64,000 nucleotides of DNA from an uncultured Paracoccaceae bacterium (lineage in GTDB: Bacteria > Pseudomonadota > Alphaproteobacteria > Rhodobacterales > Rhodobacteraceae): assembly GCA_947493255.1 (NCBI GenBank), contig CANLQK010000007.1, forward strand, positions 1 to 64,000, in the 5' to 3' direction. Below the pieces are notes generated by a model. It searched no databases, was not told the origin of the DNA, and worked only from the letters and a program-made list of their open reading frames with translations. A program made the translations under genes and the position numbers. Shown piece by piece: positions 20,572 through 30,435 of this stretch. How positions within the stretch are numbered: the stretch's first letter is position 1; each line of letters opens with the position of its first letter.

Positions 20572-20679
20572 TTAGCGATGGAAGATGCCTTTGAACAAGC
20601 GAGACATAGCTTTGTTGCGCTCGATGCTTGCACGTTTGATCAGTTGATCAATCTCTTTTTGGTTTAGTTGGTGGTACAT
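20572..20679 (-). CDS. 35-aa basic small protein
   Basis: MYHQLNQKEIDQLIKRASIERNKAMSRLFKGIFHR, preceded by GGAGA Shine-Dalgarno, followed by a strong terminator; shares I..A..ER..A...F.. with the 38-aa ORF at 20867-20983. Confidence 0.65.
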   Translation of the reverse strand: MYHQLNQKEIDQLIKRASIERNKAMSRLFKGIFHR

Positions 20680-20683
20680 CGGA

Positions 20684-20721
20684 GTTCTCCGTCGGTGTGT
20701 GGTTCCTCCCACACGGAGAAC
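20684..20721 (-). promoter_or_regulatory. 5'-UTR hairpin enclosing the Shine-Dalgarno of the 35-aa ORF
   Basis: Minus strand GTTCTCCGT-GTGGGAGGAACCACACACCG-ACGGAGAAC-TCCG-ATG: 9-bp perfect outer stem pairing GTTCTCCGT with ACGGAGAAC, which contains GGAGA; inner GTGG/CCAC stem. Confidence 0.6.
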
Positions 20722-20813
20722 GTAACGGCCATAGGTCGTTGAAAAAACCTCTTAACTCGCAGGTCCGCGTTGCAGTTTTTGCAAAGCTATCAAAGGCTCG
20801 TAAATTAGAATGC

Positions 20814-20836
20814 GGCCATCCCAAGTTGGGATGGCC
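20814..20836 (-). terminator. Hairpin, possible terminator downstream of the 38-aa ORF
   Basis: GGCCATCCC-AACTT-GGGATGGCC perfect 9-bp stem followed on minus strand by GCATTCTAATTT (weak U tract). Confidence 0.45.
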
Positions 20837-20866
20837 TGTCACCGTTCGGCTGGACTGGTGGTTGAC

Positions 20867-20983
20867 CTAAGCCTGCCGCAGCGATGTTTTTCGGCGAAAC
20901 ATGCCTTTCAGAACGGCACCGCGTTCGGCATGGGCTGTACGAATGGCATCTCGGGTGCGGGCGTTTGTGGTTGCTTCGAACAT
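20867..20983 (-). CDS. 38-aa basic small protein, related to the neighbouring 35-aa ORF
   Basis: MFEATTNARTRDAIRTAHAERGAVLKGMFRRKTSLRQA; AAAGGA Shine-Dalgarno; divergent from the LysR gene. Confidence 0.62.
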   Translation of the reverse strand: MFEATTNARTRDAIRTAHAERGAVLKGMFRRKTSLRQA

Positions 20984-21089
20984 TGTATGTCCTTTCATGG
21001 CTGTCTTTGCTTGCTGTTAAGATGGACTTATTCGAGCAGCCTTACAAACGAGACTTCCTATGTCTTCAGTTAAGTTATACTAATGTGAA

Positions 21090-22025
21090 ATGAATGATCG
21101 ATTACCCCCCCTGACGGCTTTACGCGCATTTGATGCTGCTGCGCGCCATATGTCTTTTGCACTGGCTGCTGCAGAGCTGAATGTGACCCCCGCTGCGCTG
21201 TCGTTTCAAATCAAGTCGCTTGAAGCACATTTGGGACAACCTGTGTTCCGCCGTTTGAACCGGGCCGTGGAGCTGACTGAAGCCGGGAGAATGTTGATGC
21301 CAGGAGTGGCTGATGGGTTCTCTGCCTTGTCTGCCGCATGGCGAAATACCCAAAGATCATTTGATAACAACATCTTGAATGTGACGGCAGGACCTGCCTT
21401 TACATCTAAATGGTTGGCGCCACGGCTGTATGAGTTTGCCCAAGCACACCCAGAAACCGAGCTGCGCTTTTCGGCGTCGTTGCGGTTGATGGATTTTGAC
21501 CGAGACGAGGTCGACGTCGCCATTCGGTTTGGAGTTTCGAACGACGAGGGCCTCTTTTCCGAACCATTGGTACAAGAATGGTTAACGCCGATGATGAGCC
21601 CTGAACTTGCACAGAAATACGACACACCAGAAAAGCTTTCGGATGCGGTGCTCATACACGACGATTCTATTGCTTTTTTGGACCACCCGGTAAATTGGGC
21701 AACCTGGGCGCAAGCGGCAGGGATGAACTTTGATACCGGGTCTGGGCCACGCTTTAGTCAAGCAGACCATGCATTGGATGCAGCCATTTCAGGGGCAGGG
21801 GTAACCTTGGGCCGGATTTCATTGACATCTCGCGCGTTAGAGGTGGGAAACCTCGTTGCGCCCTATGACATCGGTGTTTGGAGCCAAGGGCAGTTCAGGG
21901 TGATTTGCCCGAAAGGAACACAAGATAGGCCCCATGTTGCGGCGTTTCGGAAGTGGGTTTTTCATGAAATGCAGGGTGTGTCTGCTTTTGCAGATGGTCG
22001 TACAATCGTCGATCCATTGCGTTAG
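21090..22025 (+). CDS. LysR-family regulator, GcvA-like
   Basis: LPPLTALRAFDAAARHMSFALAAAELNVTPAALSFQIKSLEAHLG, RFSASLRLMDFDRDEVDVAIRFG. Confidence 0.92.
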   Translation: MNDRLPPLTALRAFDAAARHMSFALAAAELNVTPAALSFQIKSLEAHLGQPVFRRLNRAVELTEAGRMLMPGVADGFSALSAAWRNTQRSFDNNILNVTAGPAFTSKWLAPRLYEFAQAHPETELRFSASLRLMDFDRDEVDVAIRFGVSNDEGLFSEPLVQEWLTPMMSPELAQKYDTPEKLSDAVLIHDDSIAFLDHPVNWATWAQAAGMNFDTGSGPRFSQADHALDAAISGAGVTLGRISLTSRALEVGNLVAPYDIGVWSQGQFRVICPKGTQDRPHVAAFRKWVFHEMQGVSAFADGRTIVDPLR

Positions 22026-22050
22026 GCGTTGGCACCATTGTGCCAACGCC
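22025..22050. terminator. Bidirectional terminator between convergent genes
   Basis: GGCGTTGGCAC-CATT-GTGCCAACGCC, 11-bp perfect stem, followed by ATTTAAATT. Confidence 0.7.
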
Positions 22051-22057
22051 ATTTAAA

Positions 22058-22225
22058 TTACACTGCCGTTAGGCGTGAAATCTCTTCTTTAAGGTGGAGT
22101 TTTTCTTTCTTGAGGCGCGAGACCTCAAGACCATCAATGCCGGGACTTCGTTGCGCTTGTTCAACAGCGTTGGAAAGGTCTTCGTGCTTTCGCTTCAGTT
22201 CCTGTAGGTGGGACGTCAAGCTCAT
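22058..22225 (-). CDS. DUF465/YdcH-family small coiled-coil protein
   Basis: MSLTSHLQELKRKHEDLSNAVEQAQRSPGIDGLEVSRLKKEKLHLKEEISRLTAV. Confidence 0.85.
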   Translation of the reverse strand: MSLTSHLQELKRKHEDLSNAVEQAQRSPGIDGLEVSRLKKEKLHLKEEISRLTAV

Positions 22226-22349
22226 GGGTATCCTCCGTAACTGATAAAATTGGTAGCCCGTTGATAGGACCACATTTGGGGCCACCTGTCACGCCGCACG
22301 GCAGAAAATCGCCCTCGCCTAAGGACACACTGAAATTGTTGCCAAATAG

Positions 22350-23111
22350 TTAATCAGTGAAAGGGAAAGCTGCACCATTGCGCAAGACTGCCGAAACTTC
22401 GGCACGATAGTCTTCGCCATCTTGAATGTGTGATGGGCCTTCATGCAAAGGTACAGACGCAGCAAGGCGAAACGCCGCACGCCCGCCTTTTCGTGCTTGA
22501 AGCAAAATGCGATCGGCATCCCGACCCAAACGGCCGCAGATCGGAGTTACCACAACGGATCCAAGGCGATCATCGATCGCATGAAGAACATCCAAGGTCC
22601 GGTGTGCTTTAATGATCAACGTAAAGTGGCCCTTGGGCTTTAGCCGCCGTGTGGCGACGTCGACCCAATCGGCTAAATCAGTGTCTCCTGCGAAGGCGAT
22701 GTCTTTGTCCGCCGACTTACTTGGGTTTCCCGACGTTCGATCAAAATAGGGCGGGTTGGCGATGACATGATCAAAGGTCATTTCCCGTAGCGGAGGCGGG
22801 AGGGTCCGTAAGTCCGTAGTATGAATGGTCGCTGAGATGCCATTGGTTCCCGCATTCTCTCGGCACAGGTCAGCGTAGGGCGCCTGCACCTCGACACCGT
22901 GTAGTTCCAAACCAGCAACCCGCGCGGCTAGGCACAACAATGCGGCGCCTGTCCCACACCCAAGTTCCAATACCGATTGTCCGGCCTTTGCTTTGATGGC
23001 CGAGGCTAACAGGACCGGATCAACACCCGCGCGGTATCCGACGACAGGTTGCCTTAGTCGAATCCGTCCCCCAAGGAACGCGTCATTTGTTGTATCAGAA
23101 CCCGAGGTCAA
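22350..23111 (-). CDS. tRNA1(Val) N6-methyltransferase-like SAM methyltransferase
   Basis: GRIRLRQPVVGYRAGVDPVLLA, VLELGCGTGAALLCLAARV, HVIANPPYFDR (NPPY motif). Confidence 0.85.
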   Translation of the reverse strand: MTSGSDTTNDAFLGGRIRLRQPVVGYRAGVDPVLLASAIKAKAGQSVLELGCGTGAALLCLAARVAGLELHGVEVQAPYADLCRENAGTNGISATIHTTDLRTLPPPLREMTFDHVIANPPYFDRTSGNPSKSADKDIAFAGDTDLADWVDVATRRLKPKGHFTLIIKAHRTLDVLHAIDDRLGSVVVTPICGRLGRDADRILLQARKGGRAAFRLAASVPLHEGPSHIQDGEDYRAEVSAVLRNGAAFPFTD

Positions 23112-23310
23112 TTTCGTTGGCTTTCAAAACAGAGGTCGCGAGGAAGTGGTCTTTGTCTAAAACCATAAGGCGGCGTGGCAATATGCCCAAGGACCCATCT
23201 AGTATGCTCATATTTACGTCCATCTCGAACACCTCTATATCCTCTCCTTGAAGAAGGGCTTTGGCAAAGGCGATGGCGGTCATGTCATTGGTGCGTAAAA
23301 GTTCTTTCAT
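23095..23310 (-). CDS. DUF2007-like small protein
   Basis: MKELLRTNDMTAIAFAKALLQGEDIEVFEMDVNMSILDGSLGILPRRLMVLDKDHFLATSVLKANEIDLGF; overlaps the methyltransferase start; ORF-track start is too far upstream. Confidence 0.82.
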   Translation of the reverse strand: MKELLRTNDMTAIAFAKALLQGEDIEVFEMDVNMSILDGSLGILPRRLMVLDKDHFLATSVLKANEIDLGF

Positions 23311-23364
23311 AGTCCAGACATAGGGTGCTTTGTCAGCCTTTGTCGAGCAACTGACGGAGCCGTG

Positions 23365-24363
23365 ATGAGCCTGGACCACGCCGCAACGAAACCTCATGAA
23401 CGCCTTGCTGCTGCATTGGCCGACGAAATGGCTGATGTGAATGTCTTGATCCGCGACAGGATGGCATCTGAACATGCACCGCGCATTCCCGAAGTCACGG
23501 CCCACTTGGTCGAAGCAGGTGGTAAGCGGTTGCGCCCGATGATGACGTTGGCGGCAGCCAAGATGTGTGGCTATCACGGTCCGTACCATGTGCATCTGGC
23601 TGCAACGGTTGAATTTATTCACACAGCGACCTTGCTGCATGATGATGTTGTTGACGAAAGCGAGCAGCGCCGTGGGCGCCCGACGGCTAATCTGTTGTGG
23701 GACAACACCAGCAGTGTTTTAGTGGGGGACTATTTGTTTGCGCGTTCGTTCCAGCTGATGACTGAAACTGGAAATTTGGACGTCCTGCGTATTCTATCGA
23801 ACGCAGCGGCTACAATCGCGGAAGGCGAAGTTCTGCAACTAACTGCAGCACGAGACTTAACCACAACAGAAGATATTTACCTAAAGGTCGTGCGCGGAAA
23901 AACCGCGGCACTGTTTTCGGCGGCAATGGAAGTGGGCGGTGTCATTGCCGGCAAAGACGCGGAATTAGTGAAGGCTTTGTATGACTACGGCGATGCGTTG
24001 GGCGTTGGTTTCCAGATCGTGGATGACTTGTTAGATTACACGGGCACGGATGCAACAGGTAAAAACATCGGTGACGATTTCCGTGAACGCAAACTGACCC
24101 TGCCCGTGATTAAAGCCATCGCATTGGCAGATGATGAAGAGCAGGCATTCTGGGTTCGAACAATCGAAAAAGGACGTCAGAACGACGGCGATGTGGACAC
24201 TGCCATCTCGATCATGACAGCACATAACACGCTCGAGACTACCCGTCTCGAGGCGTTGGATTGGATGGAGACCGCCAAGGCCGCGCTTGCGCCTTTGCCG
24301 GACCATGACATCAAAGATATGCTGCTCGATCTGGCGGATTATGTCGTTGCGCGGGTGCGCTAA
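23365..24363 (+). CDS. Polyprenyl (octa/decaprenyl) diphosphate synthase
   Basis: GGKRLRPMMTL, LLHDDVVDESEQRRGRPT (first DDxxD), GVGFQIVDDLLDYTG (second). Confidence 0.92.
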   Translation: MSLDHAATKPHERLAAALADEMADVNVLIRDRMASEHAPRIPEVTAHLVEAGGKRLRPMMTLAAAKMCGYHGPYHVHLAATVEFIHTATLLHDDVVDESEQRRGRPTANLLWDNTSSVLVGDYLFARSFQLMTETGNLDVLRILSNAAATIAEGEVLQLTAARDLTTTEDIYLKVVRGKTAALFSAAMEVGGVIAGKDAELVKALYDYGDALGVGFQIVDDLLDYTGTDATGKNIGDDFRERKLTLPVIKAIALADDEEQAFWVRTIEKGRQNDGDVDTAISIMTAHNTLETTRLEALDWMETAKAALAPLPDHDIKDMLLDLADYVVARVR

Positions 24364-24366
24364 ACG

Positions 24367-25224
24367 TCAAACTTCGGCTGCACCTGTTTCAGCAACCCAC
24401 CAATCTGGATGTGCGACCCTTAGGTTTGAGGCCGCCGCATCCCGCGTGTCGGCGTCTTCAAAAATCGCGAAACACGTCGCGCCAGAGCCAGACATCCGTA
24501 CCAGTTGACAACCGGTTTGCACTAAGAACGCATCAATCACGACATTTATTTCCGGGGCGATTGTGCATGCAGGTGTTTCAAGATCATTGCGCTGGGCGAT
24601 GACCCAGCTCGTCCAAGTATCGGCGTTCGATGGATCTGGCATGTCGTTTGGCATTGCCGCGTTGGTCTTGGTAGCAAGCCCTTTGAAAACCTTTGGCGTT
24701 GGAACTGCGACACCGGGATTGACTAAGATCATGTTTAACGGTGGTGCCGCGCCGAGGTGGTCTAACACATCTCCAACCCCACGCATGCGTGTCAATTCAC
24801 GGGTCATGCAAACAGGTACATCCGCACCTAACTGCACCTGTGCATCACGTGGTGGGACCGGTAGGTCCCATAGCTGGGACAGCGCGCGCAAAGTTGCTGC
24901 TGCATCCGCTGACCCGCCGCCGATGCCTGACGCAACGGGGAGGTTTTTCGTTAACGTAATTGCAGCACCTCTGTCGGTGCCGAATAACCGCGCGGCTTGA
25001 AATACAAGATTGTCGTGCCCTGCCGACAAACCAGCTGAAAATGGCCCCTCAATCGTAAGTGAAAGATGGTCAGACGGTGCGACCGTAATGACGTCGCCGA
25101 CCACGGTAAAGACGACCAGTGAGTCAAGCAAATGGTACCCGTCAGGGCGTTGGCCTGTTACGTGCAATGACAGGTTGATCTTGGCGTTTGCGGGTTCAGA
25201 TACTGCGCCACTAATTGGCGTCAT
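24367..25224 (-). CDS. ispE: 4-diphosphocytidyl-2-C-methyl-D-erythritol kinase
   Basis: PANAKINLSLHVTGQRPDGYHLLDSLVVF, LPVASGIGGGSADAAATLRAL (GHMP motif), MSGSGATCFAIF. Confidence 0.93.
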   Translation of the reverse strand: MTPISGAVSEPANAKINLSLHVTGQRPDGYHLLDSLVVFTVVGDVITVAPSDHLSLTIEGPFSAGLSAGHDNLVFQAARLFGTDRGAAITLTKNLPVASGIGGGSADAAATLRALSQLWDLPVPPRDAQVQLGADVPVCMTRELTRMRGVGDVLDHLGAAPPLNMILVNPGVAVPTPKVFKGLATKTNAAMPNDMPDPSNADTWTSWVIAQRNDLETPACTIAPEINVVIDAFLVQTGCQLVRMSGSGATCFAIFEDADTRDAAASNLRVAHPDWWVAETGAAEV

Positions 25225-26944
25225 TTGCGACCTCTAGCGATGGCATGTCTTGGCCCTCTTCAGCATAGACTGCTGTAAGCCCGATTTCCAGCTTCCGCCG
25301 GATGCGTTCCGCTTCGTCTTCTTCAGGATTAAACGAAAGCGCGCGACGCCATTGGAAACGGGCTTCAATTTCACGGCCAACCATCCAATAAATGTCACCC
25401 AAATGGTCGCTTACAACGGGATCATTTGGCTCTAGCTCCACGGCTTTTTCCATAGGGGAAACGGCGTCTTCGAACCTGCCCAATTTGTAATAGACCCAAG
25501 CGAGGCTATCGATGATCGCTCCACTGTTTGGACGAAGGGACGCGGCAGTTTCGATCATGCCTAACGCCTCGTCATATTTGAATCCGCGATCCACAAGGGA
25601 ATAGCCGAGGTAATTCAAAATCGACGGGTTTTCGGGGTTGAGTGCTAACGCAGCGCGGAAGTCGCGTTCGGCTTCATCCCACTTGTCCAGCCTCTCGAAG
25701 GTGATTCCGCGCGAATACAACAGCCACCAGCGAACGGGGGCATCTTCGCTGAACCCATTCAGAGCCTCTTCATAGGCTGAATTCGCGTTTTCGAAATCCC
25801 TTTGCTGACGGTAAATGTCGCCCAGGGATGCATATGTCATCGGTTGGTCCGGTTGGCTGCGGGCCAATTGCGATAAGACCTCCACAGCTTGGTCCAGCCT
25901 TCCGGCACGCCGCAATGCATCCGCGCGCCCCATTTCAGCGCTTTGATAGGCAGCACTTTCCGTCGAAACTTGCGCGAAGGTGTTCGATGCTGCGTCGTAT
26001 TGCTCCATAGCGTTCAAAAGCCGCGCCGACGCAAGATGCGTATCAGGGTCGTGCGGCGCAATGAAACGGGCTGCCTGTGTGTACAGCAACAGATAGCTTG
26101 CGTTTGCCTCGTCTTGTAGGACGTCGGCAAGTCCAAGGAATGCGACGGCAACACCTTCACTTGGGTTTGACACCATACTCTCTAACGGCGGTACCTGCTG
26201 TGATTGGATCGCTTCGCGGAACGTGGCGACTTCGGGCGCTGTATCAGACGAAAATACACGAGACATCAGATCGGACGCCCGGTCAAAATCGCCCAAACGG
26301 CATAGGATTTGCAAGTGCGCCAAGACTGACCCACGCGTAGGCGTTAGACCTTGATCAGGTGGTAGCGAATAAATTTCGTCGGCGGCGGACAAATCGCCCA
26401 TAACGGTCAATGCCATAGCTTTATGGTGTTGCCCAAACGAACGCATACCGGGTGTAACGATGACTTCATCAAAACTACCTAGCGCACGGTCCATTTGCCC
26501 TTTGCCGACATATGCCCATGATTGCACCAATCCATCCAAAAGTGGCCCAACTTCATGGCCGGCCTCGATCTGGCTGAAAAGAGCGTCCCAATCTTCGGCC
26601 TTTACGGATTGCGCCATGATCGCAATATTGGCGGCTTGGCTTTCAGCACCAGCGTCGATCAGTGCCTTTCCCAGTTCTGCGGCATTTTCGACCTGCCCTG
26701 TGCCCAGGGCCGCTGTCATTGCTTGTTCTAACAATTGCAGATTACCTGGGTCCGCGATGAGAGCATCTTGAAAAAATACAGACGCAGAGGTGTAGTCACC
26801 GTCAATACCAGCTTGGCGCGCCGCAAGATACGCGCCTGCATCCGGTTCCGCCCAAGTGGGGGTGGACAAGCACGACACTGATAAAGCGAGGAAAACTGTA
26901 GAGCGAAGGCGGCTTCGTAGGCGCAATTTCAAGGGCGATTCCAA
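25211..26944 (-). CDS. Exported TPR-repeat protein
   Basis: N-terminal signal-like segment, many TPRs (e.g. AERDFRAALALNPENPSILNYLGYSLVDRG). Confidence 0.85.
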   Translation of the reverse strand: MESPLKLRLRSRLRSTVFLALSVSCLSTPTWAEPDAGAYLAARQAGIDGDYTSASVFFQDALIADPGNLQLLEQAMTAALGTGQVENAAELGKALIDAGAESQAANIAIMAQSVKAEDWDALFSQIEAGHEVGPLLDGLVQSWAYVGKGQMDRALGSFDEVIVTPGMRSFGQHHKAMALTVMGDLSAADEIYSLPPDQGLTPTRGSVLAHLQILCRLGDFDRASDLMSRVFSSDTAPEVATFREAIQSQQVPPLESMVSNPSEGVAVAFLGLADVLQDEANASYLLLYTQAARFIAPHDPDTHLASARLLNAMEQYDAASNTFAQVSTESAAYQSAEMGRADALRRAGRLDQAVEVLSQLARSQPDQPMTYASLGDIYRQQRDFENANSAYEEALNGFSEDAPVRWWLLYSRGITFERLDKWDEAERDFRAALALNPENPSILNYLGYSLVDRGFKYDEALGMIETAASLRPNSGAIIDSLAWVYYKLGRFEDAVSPMEKAVELEPNDPVVSDHLGDIYWMVGREIEARFQWRRALSFNPEEDEAERIRRKLEIGLTAVYAEEGQDMPSLEVANDAN

Positions 26945-27049
26945 TCTTTGTTCAAGAAAAGGTTAGGGATCGCGGCGGCAAGGCGCAAATAACTTATTGT
27001 GAAGTACGCGATTTACTGCGCCTATTTTCGCTATCGCCTTCAGAAATTA

Positions 27050-27073
27050 AGGGCCCCGCAGTGCGGAGCCCCT
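27050..27073 (-). terminator. Probable terminator downstream of ETF-QO
   Basis: Imperfect GC hairpin GGGC.CCGC-AGT-GCGG.GCCC followed on minus strand by TTAATTT. Confidence 0.45.
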
Positions 27074-27078
27074 ATTTC

Positions 27079-28713
27079 TTACATATTTGGGTAATTCGGC
27101 CCATCTCCGCCTTGGGGAACCGTCCAAGTGATGTTTTCGCTTGGATCTTTGATATCGCAAGTTTTGCAATGGACGCAGTTCTGAAAGTTGATGACGAATT
27201 TGTCGTCTACAATTTCATAGACCCCAGCCGGACAATATCGTTGCGCGGGTTCTGCAAATTCGGGCACGTTAACAGCCGTCGGAATGCTCGGGTCCTTTAG
27301 ATGCAGGTGGGCAGGTTGGCTTTCTTCATGATTTGTCATTGAAAAGCTGACATTGGTAAGGCGATCGAACGAAAGTTTGCCATCTGGTTTTGGATAGTCG
27401 ATTGGCTTGAAATCTGCCGCCTTCCCGGTGGACTGCGCATCGTTCTTGCCGTGTTTAAGGGTGCCAAATATCGAGAAACCGAATGTGTTGGTCCACATGT
27501 CCAAGCCCCCGCCAACAAGCGATGCCAGCATGCCGTATTTGGACCATAGCGGTTTTACATTGCGGACTTTTTTCAGATCTTTGCCGATCGCACCTTCGCG
27601 AACTTCGGCTTCATAATCAGTTAACTCATCGGACGCGCGGCCTGCGGAAATCGCCCTGTGTGCGGCTTCTGCGGCTGCTTTACCAGACAGCATGGCGTTA
27701 TGGTTGCCTTTAATGCGCGGGACGTTGACCATACCAACCGAACAGCCAAGCAATGCGACGCCTGGCGCCGTCATCTTCGGCATCGATTGATAGCCACCTT
27801 CGGTGATGGCCCGTGCGCCGTAAGCAATGCGTTTCCCGCCTTCCAAAAGGTCCGCGATCATTGGGTGATGTTTGAACCGCTGGAATTCCATATAGGGGAA
27901 CAGATGCGGGTTCTCGTAATTCAAGTGTACCACGAAACCAACGTACACTTGGTTGTTCTCAAGGTGATAAATAAATGAACCGCCGCCTGCGTTACTACCC
28001 AACGGCCAACCCGACGTGTGCGTTACTGTGCCTTCTTTGTGTTTGGCGGGGTCAATTTCCCAAATCTCTTTCATGCCAAGGCCAAATTTCTGCGGTTCTG
28101 AATCTTTGGCAAGGTCGTATTTTTCGATCACCTCTTTGGAAAGGGAACCCCGAACACCTTCTGACAGGAAGACGTATTTGCCGTGTAATTCCATTCCTGG
28201 TTCGGTGTTTTCACCGATCGAGCCATCAGCTTCGAGCCCGAATACGCCTGCAACTACACCTTTAACTTCGCCATTGTCGCCAAACACGAGTTCGGAACAG
28301 GCCATACCAGGGAAGATTTCAACGCCTAATTCTTCGGCTTGCTCTGCCATCCAGCGGCAAACATTGCCCATAGAGACAATGTAATTGCCGTGGTTGTTCA
28401 TCAATGGCGGCATAGGGAAGTTTGGAATGCGTATTTTTCCCGCTTCGCCTAGAACATAGAAATTGTCTTCTTCAACCGGCGTGTTCAAAGGTGCGCCTTT
28501 AGCCTTCCAATCCGGAATCAAGGAATCCAAACCTGATGGGTCCAGCACTGCACCCGACAAGATATGTGCGCCGACTTCTGACCCTTTTTCCAGAACGACC
28601 ACATTCAGGTCTGCATCTAGTTGCTTCAGTCGGATAGCTGCTGACAGGCCAGCAGGGCCCGCACCAACGATGACAACGTCGTATTCCATTGATTCGCGTT
28701 CGATATCGGCCAT
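27079..28713 (-). CDS. Electron transfer flavoprotein-ubiquinone oxidoreductase
   Basis: DVVIVGAGPAGLSAAIRLKQL, GCSVGMVNVPRIKGNHNAMLSG, C-terminal FQNCVHCKTCDIKDPSENITWTVPQGGDGPNYP 4Fe-4S region; start at MADIERE. Confidence 0.95.
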   Translation of the reverse strand: MADIERESMEYDVVIVGAGPAGLSAAIRLKQLDADLNVVVLEKGSEVGAHILSGAVLDPSGLDSLIPDWKAKGAPLNTPVEEDNFYVLGEAGKIRIPNFPMPPLMNNHGNYIVSMGNVCRWMAEQAEELGVEIFPGMACSELVFGDNGEVKGVVAGVFGLEADGSIGENTEPGMELHGKYVFLSEGVRGSLSKEVIEKYDLAKDSEPQKFGLGMKEIWEIDPAKHKEGTVTHTSGWPLGSNAGGGSFIYHLENNQVYVGFVVHLNYENPHLFPYMEFQRFKHHPMIADLLEGGKRIAYGARAITEGGYQSMPKMTAPGVALLGCSVGMVNVPRIKGNHNAMLSGKAAAEAAHRAISAGRASDELTDYEAEVREGAIGKDLKKVRNVKPLWSKYGMLASLVGGGLDMWTNTFGFSIFGTLKHGKNDAQSTGKAADFKPIDYPKPDGKLSFDRLTNVSFSMTNHEESQPAHLHLKDPSIPTAVNVPEFAEPAQRYCPAGVYEIVDDKFVINFQNCVHCKTCDIKDPSENITWTVPQGGDGPNYPNM

Positions 28714-28932
28714 GTTCCGCTCCTTGGCTAAACGGGTTTTACTATTCTCGATATTCCATATCTTACGGCTGCACGCGCAGCAATCTCGCCGCGACATAAA
28801 ATTGCGCTTAGACGTCGGAAACGTAACGTATGCAAATAACAGCCCAACGATGTGTTAAGCCTCTTGAGGATCAAGGTGCGGGCAGGTTATGCAAGAGCAC
28901 TTGGAAAATCAGACCTCTTCGGGACAACCGCC

Positions 28933-29403
28933 ATGGACAAGATACCGCTGACTCGCGCCGGATTCGACAAACTGGATGCTGAACTCAAACATCTGAAATC
29001 TGTTGAACGCCCAGCGATCATCCGTGCAATTTCAGAAGCGCGTGAACATGGCGACCTGTCAGAGAACGCGGAATACCATTCTGCCAAGGAAAAACAGTCT
29101 TTCATCGAAGGACGTGTTAAGGAATTAGAAGGCGTGATTTCGCTGGCCGATGTCATTGATCCGGCGAAATTGTCTGGCACGATCAAATTTGGTGCAACGG
29201 TCACGTTGGTGGACGAAGACACAGACGAAGAGAAAACCTATCAGATCGTTGGCGAATACGAAGCCGACATCGAGAATGGTAAGCTGAACATCAAGTCACC
29301 CATTGCACGGGCACTGATTGGCAAAGAGGACGGCGATAGCGTCGAAGTCCGCACACCAGGTGGTCAAAAATCTTACGAGATCCTTGAAATCGTCTACAAA
29401 TAG
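28933..29403 (+). CDS. greA: Transcription elongation factor GreA
   Basis: [76 protein letters not shown]. Confidence 0.96.
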   Translation: MDKIPLTRAGFDKLDAELKHLKSVERPAIIRAISEAREHGDLSENAEYHSAKEKQSFIEGRVKELEGVISLADVIDPAKLSGTIKFGATVTLVDEDTDEEKTYQIVGEYEADIENGKLNIKSPIARALIGKEDGDSVEVRTPGGQKSYEILEIVYK

Positions 29404-29415
29404 GGCCCTTGCTCA

Positions 29416-30429
29416 ATGACGGATGGTTCGAACAAAACTGAAGCCCAACAGCGTTCCGGTACAAACGGTCCGGCCATTCAGGTGACCGCAATCGAAGTGA
29501 TTGCGATTGTTGTTAGCTTGATCTGGCTTATCGGTGTTGCATTGTTTTTCTTGGTCCTTCCGGGGGCAGATGACGGAGCGTCGCAGATAGATAGCCTTCG
29601 ATTTGTAATGACTTTGATGGCAATCTTCTTGCCGATTGCGATGATCTGGATTGCCGCAATGGCGGCCCGTTCAGCCCGCGTGGTGCGCGAAGAAAGCCAG
29701 CGTTTGCAGGCGGCGATTGACGGGATACGGCAGACCTATTTGGCGGACCGCAATGCGCGCGGGGCGGGGATAGAACCAACCGTCGAACGCAAATTGAACG
29801 AAATCGCACGTGCGACCCAGAAGACAGAAACAACGCTAGCGACATTTGCAACATCACGCCCCACCGCGACTGTCGCTGCGGCCCCTCGGCCAGCGCCAAC
29901 CTCGGGTGATGATCAGCCTAGCCTAGCCTTGGGAACCACCGCAGAAGAAATTTCCCCGCCCATTTCCAAACCAGATTTGGTGCGTGCGCTAAATTTCCCT
30001 GACACGGAAGCAGACGAAGTCGGGTTTGCGGCATTGCGACGTGCGTTGAAGGACCGAACTGCGAAACAGTTGATCCAAGCGAGCCAAGACGTCCTGACGT
30101 TGTTAAGCCAAGACGGGATTTATATGGATGACTTGCGTCCAGATCGCGCGCGGCCCGAAATTTGGCGCCGCTTTGCTGGTGGCGAACGAGGTAAAACCGT
30201 TGCGCCTTTAGGCGGCGTTCGCGACCGGTCGTCGCTTGCGTTGACTGCTGGACGCATGCGTGAAGACATGATCTTCCGCGATACAGCTCACCATTTTTTG
30301 CGTAAATATGATCAAATGTTGGTGGCCTTCGAACAAGATGCATCGGACGAAGACATCGCCGCTTTGGCTGAAACACGCACAAGCCGTGCCTTTATGCTGT
30401 TGGGCCGTGTAACTGGTGCATTTGACTAA
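29416..30429 (+). CDS. Conserved hypothetical membrane protein
   Basis: Two N-terminal TM segments, then a soluble region; no recognised family. Confidence 0.7.
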   Translation: MTDGSNKTEAQQRSGTNGPAIQVTAIEVIAIVVSLIWLIGVALFFLVLPGADDGASQIDSLRFVMTLMAIFLPIAMIWIAAMAARSARVVREESQRLQAAIDGIRQTYLADRNARGAGIEPTVERKLNEIARATQKTETTLATFATSRPTATVAAAPRPAPTSGDDQPSLALGTTAEEISPPISKPDLVRALNFPDTEADEVGFAALRRALKDRTAKQLIQASQDVLTLLSQDGIYMDDLRPDRARPEIWRRFAGGERGKTVAPLGGVRDRSSLALTAGRMREDMIFRDTAHHFLRKYDQMLVAFEQDASDEDIAALAETRTSRAFMLLGRVTGAFD

Positions 30430-30435
30430 CCGGTA

